Shown piece by piece: positions 1 to 10,033 of a stretch of 64,000 nucleotides of DNA (positions are counted from its first letter, which is position 1; the number at the start of each line of letters is the position of its first letter). Made by a program: the position numbers and the translations under genes. The stretch comes from Apostichopus japonicus. Taxonomy: Eukaryota > Echinodermata > Holothuroidea > Aspidochirotida > Stichopodidae. Where the stretch lies: assembly GCF_037975245.1 (NCBI RefSeq), contig NC_092561.1, forward strand, positions 8,120,001-8,184,000. The letters are read 5' to 3'. The notes beneath the pieces were generated by a model. It was given only the letters and a program-made list of their open reading frames with translations, had not been told where the DNA came from and made no database searches.

Positions 1-3000
1 TGAAAACAAAAACTGGTAATATAATGTAAGTACAATATTAAACAAATTAAGTTATATCACCCTCCATCTTTGTTTGTATGTTTATTGTTTTTTTTTGGGT
101 CATATAATGATAAACCAAAATTTAATTAGTTCTGAGAAACAAGGATTAGATTGAAAAGCTTAGGTCTCCAACGTTGAGCTGTAATAAAAACAAACAACGT
201 AATCAAATATTTTGTCATGTTTAGAAGAGTATATACGAAAGGTGTTAAATTTAATTTCCATTCTCGTCTTTGGTTCTTTCCAGGTACACTCTGAAAGATC
301 ATGTCAATTATTTTAATCAAAGGAAAGGAAAAGAGGAGAAATGTAACATTTTTGAATTAATTAGTTAATTATTAATTAATTGTGCTATTGTTTTACAGTA
401 AGATTAATTGGAATTGTACTGTTCATTTTGGATTAAATCGAATGAAATTCATGTAAAGTTGACAATTTATCTGTTATTTAATAGTGCCAAAATGTGCAAT
501 GGTGAAAACGACAAAGGTAATAAGCTTCCTTTTTGAAACTTTTCTAAATGCTTTACCAAAATCTTTTTTTACCGAAATTAATCAAGTTTTTCTTTTGATC
601 TTTTGCGAAGGTGGGTAAGAGTAACCTGGCTAATTATGTTAACGAAATTCATTAGTGGTTTAATTTTGGTTTGGTTTGTTTAGTAGAGAGCATTGAAAAT
701 AATTTGAAATAATGCCGTGGAAAATATTCCTTAGGGAGTTTGGTACCGATCATGGAAGTAAATATGATGGACAAATGGGTTGATTTCATTGGTGCAGCAA
801 CGACATGTTTTATCAAATTCTTTGTTAGAAATACAGAATTATGGACAGAGCTAAATATATTAAGAAAAATTTCTTCTGGTTTTTGACATTCTGAGGTTTT
901 TTTTTCCACCCTGGTGTATGTAGTAAAAAAATACATCTAAAGATAGAGTAAAAAAACTGAACAGACGACTGTCATTCTTTGTAGTGGGAACTGTTTGTGG
1001 GTGAAGTGGGAACAGTTTGTGGGTGAAGTGGGAACAGTTTGTGGGTGAAGTGGGAACAGTTTGTGGGGGAACTGTTCTCTGTTTACAAAATTTTAATTTT
1101 ATAGAAAACAAATTCACTCTGCTCTCCCAGGAAGGAAAATTAGGTGAAATACATATGTTACTATAAAGGTGGATATTAGCCTCCCTCCACCCACCCACCC
1201 ACTCCACCCACCCTCTTCTGAGAGGTGTAAGGGTTGTCACATTATCACTTGGAAATAATGAGACTTTACTCCTGTCCTTCACCCTCATTTACATATAACA
1301 TTAGCACAAATAAAATGTAAAGGATGATAATTTTAGCCTATGCATGGAAGTAAAAGTATAGGACACATCGCCACTCGATGAAAGAACTTAAACCTCCGAG
1401 GTTGTGTTTTTAGGGCGATCCGACTGTTTTTTGATTTTCATTCAGACGATAGGATCGATATCTGTCTATAAAAATAGTTCGTTAAGAAATCGCTCGTTAT
1501 AAGCAAAGAAAATATCCAAAGCTTGAATGACAAATTTGTTTGGTTTTATAAATCATTACTATTGTCATCGGCATAATTATTATTATCATTATTATTATCA
1601 TCATTCTTATTATTATTAAATGCAATATATCGTTAAATGGGAATCTTATTTTGATTTTTTTTTTTTAATATATTATATGACGAGCTTGAGGGAGAGAGAG
1701 AGATGGTATACTATGAAAAGAACTGAAATAATAATGAAATTAAGAATATCACTCTCTCCCTTACATATTGTCTTTACGACAAAGACGGTGGATGTGATTA
1801 TTAATATTTTTTTTTTTTTGGTTTCTTTGCTTATTTTTAATTTTTTTCCCCCCCTTCTTCTTGTAAATAATAAAAATACCATGGATGTAAATGTCGGTCA
1901 TACAAGGAGGTCTAGGTCGATTGGGAGTGGGTACTACACACTACCCCCCCCCCATCTTTATTATTCTCTATTGTTTTATTGATTTTTAACTTTGTGCGTG
2001 TGTGTGTCTTATATAGAAAACCAAAATGCACTTTTTGCACCATTTTTTTTTTCGTTTAAGAAAAACGTTGATACACAAACACACACACACAGATATATAT
2101 ACATTCAGTTTTTTTCTTCTTCAACTTCTTTGTTTGTGATTGATTGTCTTCTTTTTAAATATCAGGGTATTCCACGAAGAAATTATTTTTTACAAGACTA
2201 TAACAAAGTTTTGATTTTTCAAAGAGGTGCATGACTTTAAAATTTCACTTTCGGGAGCAGTTTTTTTTTCATTTGAACCCTTCCCCCTCACCCCACCCCT
2301 CCCCCACATTCATTTCTGAGTTCCATAACCTCGGGATGAAAGTGGCAAAAAGCACTTTAGGGGTTGGTTGGTAGGTGTTAAGCAGACGTTTATTTGGAAG
2401 GACCGTAAACTAGTTGGGCTGTCAGTCCATCCGTCTGTTTCTTTGTTTGTTGTGTTTTACTTTTCCATTTAAAATAGACAATATATTCATCTATTAACCC
2501 TCGGTCTATAAGTTTTACAGATGTGCTTGAATTAACTATGCTACTGTAAAAACATTTGTGGGGGGGGGGGGGGGGTTGGCTGGTAAATTATATTGGGATT
2601 TAATCAAAGAAATATTTTGCTTTCAAAAGTGTTTTTGGGGGGATAATTAGAACGATACATAATTCAATGAAATTATTTGATTTTCAAGCCGTGTCATAAC
2701 ATTTCAGACACCCGTCCTCTATTTCAAAATCATTGACGTACAGTACCCAATAACGACTAAACATTGGTATTTTGTCCATTTTTTATCTTAACATTTATTA
2801 TTACTTTAATTTTAGTTTTTTTTTGTGTCCTGAAATGATTTTTCTTTTTTTTTCCACATTTATTTTTAATTTTGAAAACCATTCCTAATGTTGGTGGTGC
2901 ACCTCAAATATAAACATCTGTGGATGTTGAAACTATGCTATTCTCTGAGTAATATCACTGATATTGTATCAGAAGAACATTGTATGATTTTCGGAAGGAA

Positions 3001-3285
3001 TTTTGTAACATACCTTCTCAGAGCATGAAACGAGTTATTGTCTCATTCTTCTTCTTTTTTTGTGTCAGAGAGTTTGATTTTCAGAATTAATTATGACTGC
3101 CCCCCCCCCCTCTTCCTCCCATCCCCCTGTTTTAGTCATCAACAAACATTAATAGTAAGGTACGTGGACTTTTTACATTCTTTGTAGGTGACTTCCAGCC
3201 CTACGGGACTAGGTTAGGGTAACCAGGTTAGGGTCAATAGACAACGCTACACTTCCGGTCACTGATTCTAAATGAGTACCGCTAG
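1..3285. other. AT-rich non-genic stretch
   Basis: No reading frame here looks like a real gene. It contains an ATT-rich tract near 1577-1620, CA/GT tracts near 1995-2010 and 2078-2092, a run of about 14 G near 2562 and several poly-T and poly-C runs. The only organised feature I see is the short minisatellite at 988-1075. Two short copies of a GGTTAGGGT-like motif lie near 3210-3235. Confidence 0.6.
988..1075. repeat. 22-bp minisatellite, about four units
   Basis: A 22-bp unit (GTTTGTGGGTGAAGTGGGAA plus two bases) is repeated head to tail about four times with almost no divergence. The near identity implies recent expansion. On the minus strand the units form part of a short open frame that I regard as chance. 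Confidence 0.85.
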
Positions 3286-4065
3286 TAGTTTAGTTTAGTA
3301 GAGGAAAAAAGGATCAGGAGGGACACTCAAGTCCCCATCATGGACCCAATAGGAGAGAGAGAAAAAAACTGAAGCCACAAACACTCAGACCCGATTCCAA
3401 TGCTTAAAGTGCTTGTCCAAAGCATTCTTAAACTCATTGACACTACTTGTAAGTACAACTTTCTCAAGCAAACCGTTCCACTCATTCACAACCCTATTAG
3501 AAAAAAAGTTATGCCGAATATTAATCCTACTTTGTGACTTTTGGAGTTTAAGACAATGACCTCTGGTACAACTACTATTAGCATACATGAAAAAGTCGGT
3601 AAAGGATAAATTGTCAAAACCATACACAAACTTGAAAATCTGACTCAAGTCCCCACGTAAGCTCCAGTGTGGAGAGATTCAACAGTTGTAACCACCTATA
3701 ATAAGGAACACTCTTTAAGGAACTAATCACCCTAGTAGCCCTTCTCTGGACCTTTTCAAGTACTTCCTTATCCTTAGCAAAATATGGGTTCCAAGCCTGC
3801 ACAGCATACTCCAGATGAGGCCTAACCAACTGCCAATAAAGCCTAACTATGATGTCCTCTTTCAGAAAACTGAAGTTCCTCTTGATCATACCTAAAACCC
3901 TATTACCTCTTTAAGCAGCTTCAAAACAATGTTTAGAAGGTTGCAGAAATGCCAGTCAGTGAAGATACATTGGTCTCTTTCAACAGAGAACTGTAACTAC
4001 ACACCATGAAGATTGTAGGTATACTTTTGGTTACTACTACCAATGTGCATTACCTTGTAATTATC
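3286..4065 (-). mobile_element. 3' fragment of a CR1-like LINE (reverse transcriptase C-terminal part)
   Basis: Minus-strand translation gives the end of a reverse transcriptase, with phrases such as MHIGSSNQKYTYNL, VRPHLEYAVQAWNPY and KVQRRATRVISS. The same sequence occurs at 45,110-45,895 on the plus strand, so both are copies of one family. The element ends at about 3286 in the same TAGTTTAGTTTAGTAG (complement) tail as the other copy. It is 5' truncated, and its coding part is broken into at least two frames, so it is dead. Confidence 0.85.
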
Positions 4066-4244
4066 AATATTAGTATTAGTACTGGCAACAGCGAATTTTC
4101 GGCGAAATAAAGACGTATATAAAATCCTGTAGCTCCGAATTGCTTTGCTAGATGTAACAATAGATGGCGTGTGTCCTAAATATATCTCTATCATTATATA
4201 AGGTATCAATAATGGGAACGTCGGAAAAAGTCCTATGGTGGCAT

Positions 4245-4698
4245 ATACTGTACTCCTATTAGTGTCTATATCAATCCGCCCCAACTGTCAATAAGGAGCA
4301 GGAGAACAACTTTTTTGACCTGTGATCAATGAGGATCTGCTTTTTTTGTGGCTTGGATGTTAAAGAGCATGAATGGAAGTACATGTGGTGCAAAAATTGG
4401 GTCAATTGAGGCAATTTTAGACCAGTTTAGCCCTACCAGGAGCAGCGTACGAAAATTGTTTACGACTGAGAAAAGAATTTTGTTTACAAGTGACGAAAAC
4501 TTCAGGCTTTCGTAGCAAAATATCTGCATGGTGATGATACAAAAAATTGATGGTGTCATGAAAGGCCAAGTTGTCAGCTATCCGGTGATGGGTAGCGCTT
4601 AGCTAGGGAGAACTATCTACACTTAGAGACCACATTTCTTTTGTGAATTAGTGTGTAAGTCAATGGGGCCTTTTAATGGGCGAATGCTACCCTATAGG
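4245..4698 (+). repeat. Dispersed repeat, family R1, copy 1
   Basis: About 450 bp matching, in reverse orientation, 18,218-18,685. Shared blocks include TCTATATCAATCCG, GGAGCAGGAGAAC, CATGAATGGAAGTACATGTG, GGTCAATTGAGGCAATTTTA and AGCTATCCGGTGATGGGTAG. A more diverged relative lies near 54,190-54,370. No terminal repeats or coding capacity are evident, so the class is unknown. Confidence 0.75.
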
Positions 4699-4758
4699 GG
4701 GGGGGGGGTGTTATTTGCAAGCAATTCTTACATAGCGATAGGGTTTAAGCTTTTAACC

Positions 4759-5129
4759 TTTAAAGGGTGTGAAGACGTACTCGCGCAAAAAGAAACGTCT
4801 AATGCCGGTAATCTGACCTAGTTTCGAATGAGGTGTAACAGAAGTGTTAGACACCACCATCGATCCCAGAAAATACACACACAGCTTACCGTCGGTAATT
4901 AGACACTAGTGTACAGTCAGTACATACAGCTGCGGTCAATACCCACAGCACAGTGTACAAACGATACAGCGATGGACATCTCATGTCCAGCTAAAGATAA
5001 CAAGGTATCACGGTTCATTATTGTCTGCATTTTGTAGCGACACGAATAAAACGTCACTTGCAAGCAACGGATAGTTACCTTTTTTCAGATGATTGCACGC
5101 GGTTTGGGGCGAGTCTTCAATGCCTTTAA
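4759..5129 (-). mobile_element. TTAA-flanked MITE, family M1, copy 1
   Basis: About 370 bp with terminal inverted repeats of the form AGGSWKTGAAGACTCGC, bounded by TTAA on both sides. Other copies lie at 12,479-12,850, 22,236-22,494 (partial), 28,597-29,349 (interrupted) and 50,158-50,522. TTAA duplications are characteristic of piggyBac-type transposases, so this is probably a non-autonomous piggyBac-like element. That superfamily call rests on the target site only. Confidence 0.8.
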
Positions 5130-5843
5130 GGGAAAGTGAAGTTAATATTATACCAATGACTAGTGTATTCATAACTTAGATATCACAATTTCGAAGTAGA
5201 CAACGTGATGTTAACTTTAACAATGAAAACAAAATTAAAATTAATAAAAATTAAATTAAAAACGAAAAATATCAAAGAAATTTATCAGTGTGCTCTTATG
5301 GCATCACACATGTTCACTTTTGCAACAAGATGTGTCAACTTCAGTGCTGTTACATCCAACGCGGTACTTAAAAAAAAAATTGAAATTTCAACAGTGTGCT
5401 AAGAATACCTTTCATCTGGACTATCCATTTGTTTTAAGTAAATGTAGGAAGCAATGTTTTATAGCCGCCGGACTATCATGTTAGTAAAAATTGGGCAATT
5501 TCCTTATAAACATAATACTAAATTTTCTTTTTTTAAAAAGTCATAACAAATCCACGTTAATTTGACAAGTTGCGTTTTGTATCGTTCGGACTGAGGGTAA
5601 ACGATCGGCTCGTGTACATGCGCAGTTGCAACGTGAAGTAATTGAAATGATAAAAAGAAATAACTTTACTTTATATCTTAGAGAGTATAATGAGCGATAG
5701 AACCAAACTATTAATAGTTATAGACGAGAATTCCTTTTCGTTTTATTGTTCTCAAATCGCATTTTTTGTCCCATTCGTCAAATTTTAATCAATCCTATAT
5801 ATATGCAAATTGAAGACATTTCACCGTCATTTCACCTGTTTTA
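5130..5843. other. Region downstream of the fucosyltransferase
   Basis: No gene is seen. Read on the minus strand, an AATAAA polyadenylation signal (complement at 5742-5747) lies about 100 nt past the fucosyltransferase stop and is a good candidate for its 3' end. Confidence 0.5.
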
Positions 5844-7205
5844 TCACGTGACCGGAATAGGAAAACGCTCCATTTGAGTGTGTACAGGAATACGACACGT
5901 CTTGATCCAATCGCGTCCGTTTGTGTCTTTAAATCGAATCTTATTCCCGTTATTCCCGTTTGGTCTCTCCGCGAGATACCGATCTACCGTTTGGCATAAT
6001 TGTTCATTATTCGGTTGCTTGACTAAATCTTCCGGCATCTCCACCCGATATTTCGCTCTCCATCTGTGGTAACTATTATATGCAGTTTCGTTTTCTCCGA
6101 TATTTTTGATAAAACCAGCAAGCGACTCGATTGATCGAAAGTTTTCTACATAAACATACGACTGCGGTGGAGTAAAATTTTCATAATCTTTAGGATTGGC
6201 ACCCCACGCAATTGCCACGCTCTGAAACTTCCATATCGCGTTCCAGAATTTTTCTGAGATGTATCCCCGACAGGGTGAATTCTCTAGCGCTAAAATGAAT
6301 TTATATTGTTTTAATATTGTAGTGCAGTTGCCAAGAACATCACACGTCAAGTTGCCGCATAGTCCGTATATGTCTATAGGAATATACTTCTGTAGTTCTA
6401 AGACGAAATCTAAACGCCGCCATTTTGCATGGATACAGTTGCTAGACACGAAAGCGACCATTTTGGATTTTAACTTGAAGTAATTCCGTTGCGATTTCGG
6501 CTCTGATTGGTTGATCCGCAATGGTCTAAATCTCCCGTATGTCATTGGAATCTCACTGGACGGGTCATAGGTCGCCTGCCAATGGTGAAAGCTTCTTGCA
6601 AACTTGAAAGGAAGAGTGGTATTTCTGGCCACTCTTAGTGGAGTCTCGTACGACATGAGAACATACCGCTGGTCTGGACGCCGATGTTCTACAAGGTAAA
6701 GGAGGTCTCTCGCCGGAGGTAGACGAGACAGATGTGAAAAGAAGGTAACGTTAGCGTTCAGTATATCCGTTAAATTAGATGTATAGATTAGAGAGACGTT
6801 ACAAGAATGATTCGAGCACCAAGTAACTCGATTCTTTGGTTGCAAATCTCGAAAATGTAAAATGTAACCTCGGACGACAATTGTCATATGACAGACCGAG
6901 GTATCACCGTCGCTGAGGCTTGTTATGTGCCTTGTGCCGTTTGTTATTAATGGCTCTTGGAAGCTTCCGTAGTTTCGTCTTCCGGTTGACAACGAACTAT
7001 CATTCGTTGTTACTGATTTTGGTGCAACTGCTATTTTCGTGCCAACTTCACTCATTGGTTTTTTTACCATCGAAAACCGTGCACGTGGTTTGATATTGGT
7101 TTTCTGTACAGTAGTGACATATACTAACACTGTTAACGTTAAACCTGACAGAACGAAGGAAATACACATCAATTTTTTAATCGTTGTAATACCAACGTCT
7201 TCCAT
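5844..7205 (-). CDS. Alpha-1,3-fucosyltransferase (GT10 family), single exon
   Basis: A 453-residue type II Golgi enzyme that should transfer fucose from GDP-fucose onto GlcNAc-type acceptors. Residues 12-32 form the signal anchor (MCISFVLSGLTLTVLVYVTT), followed by a Ser/Thr-rich stem to about residue 100. Hallmark GT10 blocks follow: HHWQATYDPSSEIPMTYGRF (208-227), the region FVLELQKYIPIDIYGLCG (267-284) and the donor-binding signature FILALENSPCRGYISEKFWN (303-322), then AWGANPKDYENFTPPQSYVY. About a dozen N-glycosylation sequons fit a luminal protein. The first Met is used because it gives the short cytosolic tail typical of the family. The frame is uninterrupted and intronless, as many animal FUT genes are. 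The exact linkage (alpha-1,3 versus 1,4) cannot be read from sequence. In sea cucumbers such enzymes could matter for fucosylated glycans, but that is inference. Confidence 0.92.
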   Translation of the reverse strand: MEDVGITTIKKLMCISFVLSGLTLTVLVYVTTVQKTNIKPRARFSMVKKPMSEVGTKIAVAPKSVTTNDSSLSTGRRNYGSFQEPLITNGTRHITSLSDGDTSVCHMTIVVRGYILHFRDLQPKNRVTWCSNHSCNVSLIYTSNLTDILNANVTFFSHLSRLPPARDLLYLVEHRRPDQRYVLMSYETPLRVARNTTLPFKFARSFHHWQATYDPSSEIPMTYGRFRPLRINQSEPKSQRNYFKLKSKMVAFVSSNCIHAKWRRLDFVLELQKYIPIDIYGLCGNLTCDVLGNCTTILKQYKFILALENSPCRGYISEKFWNAIWKFQSVAIAWGANPKDYENFTPPQSYVYVENFRSIESLAGFIKNIGENETAYNSYHRWRAKYRVEMPEDLVKQPNNEQLCQTVDRYLAERPNGNNGNKIRFKDTNGRDWIKTCRIPVHTQMERFPIPVT

Positions 7206-8230
7206 TTTTGTTTATTATCTGGTTTTTATTCCGCTGCAGACTGGATATTTAGGTAGTATGCACCTACATTAAGGCAGTATAATGATAAATGGTAAAAACC
7301 GAAAAACGGCCGGAAACCGGAAACCGGCCGGAAAGTGTAAGACTCCAGGAAAGCACAACTGTGGTAAAACTTTGTCGAGTATTACTTCAAGACATGTGTA
7401 GGCTGATCAGACTATCCATAAAGTTCAACACCATAGGCCATCGGTGCTCAAACATTCCGTGACATACGTCAACTATAACTACCTCACGATTAATAAACGT
7501 AACCATTTATAACACATTTTGTGGCGAGTGATGACACTTGGAGTGTTCCAGATAACGTCGAATTTTCAGGAATACAGTGTGTCTGTCTTTCTTTCGTGTC
7601 AGAAAAGCACTTTCTATAGGTTCAACTCCTGCATTCGTTCTAGAATTGTCGTCTGACGCCTCTCGATGGAGTTTTGTCCAAGATGTTTACAATCTGTTGT
7701 TCCTGTCTAAAAGCTTTTCATAATTAGTGGCGCTCGTCCACATTCCTGTCAGTATATATTCCCCGGGAACTGTTTAGCGCCAAGGAGCTGTTCAATACAA
7801 ATTTCGGTAGGAAATGGCCAATGGCACTGAAAGAATTCAGTTATTGTATCAATACAATGTAGAATGATATGGTTACCCACATTATATATCGGATCTTGAG
7901 CAAGGAAAATGTACACATACGGTATCAGTTAAAATTAGTTGATGGTAGTTTTTTTAGTCTTTTTATTTTATTTGACAGAGATGACATTCGACCATACCAA
8001 CAGAATGCAAAGCGAAGGTGTCCTAGCCCATGCGTGACATACAGTGGTTATGCGTAAATCGAATAGGTATTCCACTTGAGTAAACGTCATTTATCGATCA
8101 CTGCGGTCCACTGCGGTCAGATGCTGAGATGAGATGTAACCCGTAACCTATAAGTTGAAATGAAACCACAAAAAAAAGACGTTTATACTTATTAAAATGA
8201 AATAAAACTTTTAGCAAACTGCTTAACCAC
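7206..8230. other. Intergenic, upstream of the fucosyltransferase
   Basis: No gene or clear repeat is seen. A run of GGCCGGAAACCGG-like palindromic motifs at about 7307-7335 lies roughly 100-130 bp upstream of the fucosyltransferase start and may belong to its promoter region; this is only a position-based suggestion. Confidence 0.4.
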
Positions 8231-8264
8231 TAGAGAGCCTGTGTAAGAGAATGTGTAAAAGTAA

Positions 8265-8310
8265 GTTGGCCAGACGTTTCGATCCTAGCAGGATCTTCTT
8301 CAAAGGCTAA
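8265..8310 (-). ncRNA. Hammerhead-ribozyme-like motif, probably from a Penelope-like element end
   Basis: Read on the minus strand the core is TTGAAGA, a 5-bp stem II (GATCC/GGATC, loop TGCTA), then GAAA, a two-base-pair stem III (C-G plus A-U) and the cleavage triplet GTC. Flanking TTTAGCC and TGGCCAA can form a partial stem I. This fits the hammerhead consensus CUGANGA...GAAA except for U in place of the first C. Minimal stem III hammerheads are known in Penelope-like retroelements. No reverse transcriptase is adjacent, so this would be an isolated element end. Confidence 0.5.
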
Positions 8311-8739
8311 ATTTTATACTTATTGTTAGCGGTCATCGTTTTTCTAGGGGCCTAGCAGTGAACGGTTCATTAAACTAGGGTCCCCAATGTTTCGAGCATT
8401 TAGCCAACGAATCATCTTATATAGGACTTTTTTTATTTATTTATTACTTCAGTGCAGTTACTGTAGTAGCCTAAGGGTGGAGTGCTCAGTTAAACGAGGG
8501 ACCCTGAAACCCTAGCTACGCCTCTGTCACTGCCCACCCGCTACCCTGAGCTTTTTGCATTTGACTTCGAAGTTTGAAATGAAAGTTGGCTTTGATCAAG
8601 TCAAATGAACTCCATTGTTGTGGGAGTTTATATATGATAACGGTGAAAAGTCAAAATCAAAATTCATTATCAAAATAACCTCAAAAAGATGATTTAATCA
8701 GATTTAAACAGTTTACTTTTTTATAAATGAAAGGCAACC

Positions 8740-9000
8740 AAGGTAGAGGCCGGGTACAAAAATCAAACACCTTGATCCACTCACAACCCCGGCGCCCTTC
8801 AATAGGTACTTTTTCAGAAAAAGTCGCCCAGGAAAGAACCTGGGCACGAAAACCAAACTACCGAACGACTGATCCGCTCTCAACCCCAGTCCCCTTGCAT
8901 CGGGACTGTGACTGTGTGATCATCGTCGGGTGTGCATCACCATTCCCCTCGAAAGGGAACATATACTACACATGATCTTAGCCAAAAGGCCGAGAAGCCC
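8740..9000 (-). ncRNA. U2 snRNA-headed sequence (U2 variant, pseudogene or U2-derived SINE)
   Basis: On the minus strand, starting at about 8998, the sequence GCTTCTCGGCCTTTTGGCTA, then AGATCA-GTGTAGTAT, reproduces the 5' end of U2 snRNA almost exactly, including the GUAGUA branch-site recognition element. After about 45 nt the match stops. The canonical stem IIa and Sm-site region is replaced by a different stem-loop (TTCCC-TTTCGA-GGGGAA) and then a tandem pair of about 55-60 nt units starting GGGGTTGWGAGYGGATCA; a CCCAGG/CCTGGG hairpin follows the first unit. A Sm-like GATTTTTG occurs only in the second unit. A normal U2 is therefore excluded. A U2-headed SINE or a chimeric pseudogene is most likely. 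Confidence 0.6.
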
Positions 9001-9880
9001 TTCAAAAGGTAGTGGGCTACTTAGGCTCTTAAGCTTATTTCCTTGACGGGAAGACAAACCATGGAAGTATTTGTAGTCATGACAATGTCCGTGGCCTCTT
9101 GTAGTTGGCATATACAGACCATATATAGTCCATAGCAGTACTGAGTTATAAACGAGACAGCCAATACGGATTGGGACATTCCGTTGCTGCACGAGATGTC
9201 TGGATTAAGCAAACTTCTGAAGAATAGATAATGGATTCAATTTCATAACTTGCCTCGAGGCATAACCTACTTTAAATCTTAATGAGAGTCAACCATTTGT
9301 TTGGAGGGGGTGAGGCTCGTTGTGTCGCAGTCTAAATAACTTGGGTTAATAATTCAGTAATATATAACCATCTATATCATTATGTTTAGGTATAGGCCTA
9401 ATTTATATTTTATATTATTTTTTGATGGCTTCTCGGGGGGTAGAGGATTGGGGTAGAATTTAAGGGATGGAAAGGTTCAATGAATGAGTCTATATATTCG
9501 TTACACTAGGCATTCGGCAACCATATACTATATAGTTGCACTGAAATAATTGTGAAACATATTAACGTCAAAACAACATTGCCTGCCAAAATATACAGCA
9601 CTGAGTGAAAGGAATCGAGAATCGGAGCTGATCCCTATCTTGATCCTTTACTTTTCCTTACGAACGGGATACATTTTGAAAATGGGAAACCCTTCATTTG
9701 GCGATCAATTGTAATCTAATTTTAGAATATACACTCGATATAGGTTTGGCGCCTAAACTCAAAAAGCTGCTAAATAAGTCCCCGACAACGCATGCGCACA
9801 TGTATTGTTATATACGAACGGGTAGAACAGTCAAAATGGTGGAATGCCATTGGCACATTATATAGTTCCCTGCAACCTCT
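9001..9880. other. Intergenic, nothing recognised
   Basis: No gene, tandem repeat or paired terminal repeat is evident. Immediately upstream (minus sense) of the U2-headed sequence I could not identify a convincing snRNA promoter element. Confidence 0.4.
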
Positions 9881-9995
9881 GCCTATTCTCAACAACGAGG
9901 TAAATGAATCTGGAGAAACTATCACACAGTAAATAAGCGCGTACGCGCGTACCATGTATGGAGGGTCATGTGATGTGTTCCAGGGTGGTACTAAT
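9880..9995 (+). repeat. Left arm of an inverted repeat pair (partner 11,670-11,776)
   Basis: The block ACGAGGTAAATGAATCTGGA ... GCGCGTACCATGTATGGAGG, followed by GTCATGTGATGTGTTCCAGG and GTGGTACTA, recurs inverted at 11,670-11,776 with few differences. The two arms enclose about 1.7 kb, most of it the LINE inserted at 10,047. They could be ends of a foldback element or two oppositely oriented copies of one repeat. Confidence 0.75.
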
Positions 9996-10033
9996 ATACT
10001 ACTCTCCCTATTACGCATGATAATTTCACCCAA

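Noticed and set aside
8727-8975. 82-codon plus-strand frame
   Set aside because: Antisense to the U2-headed RNA sequence; no protein similarity recognised.
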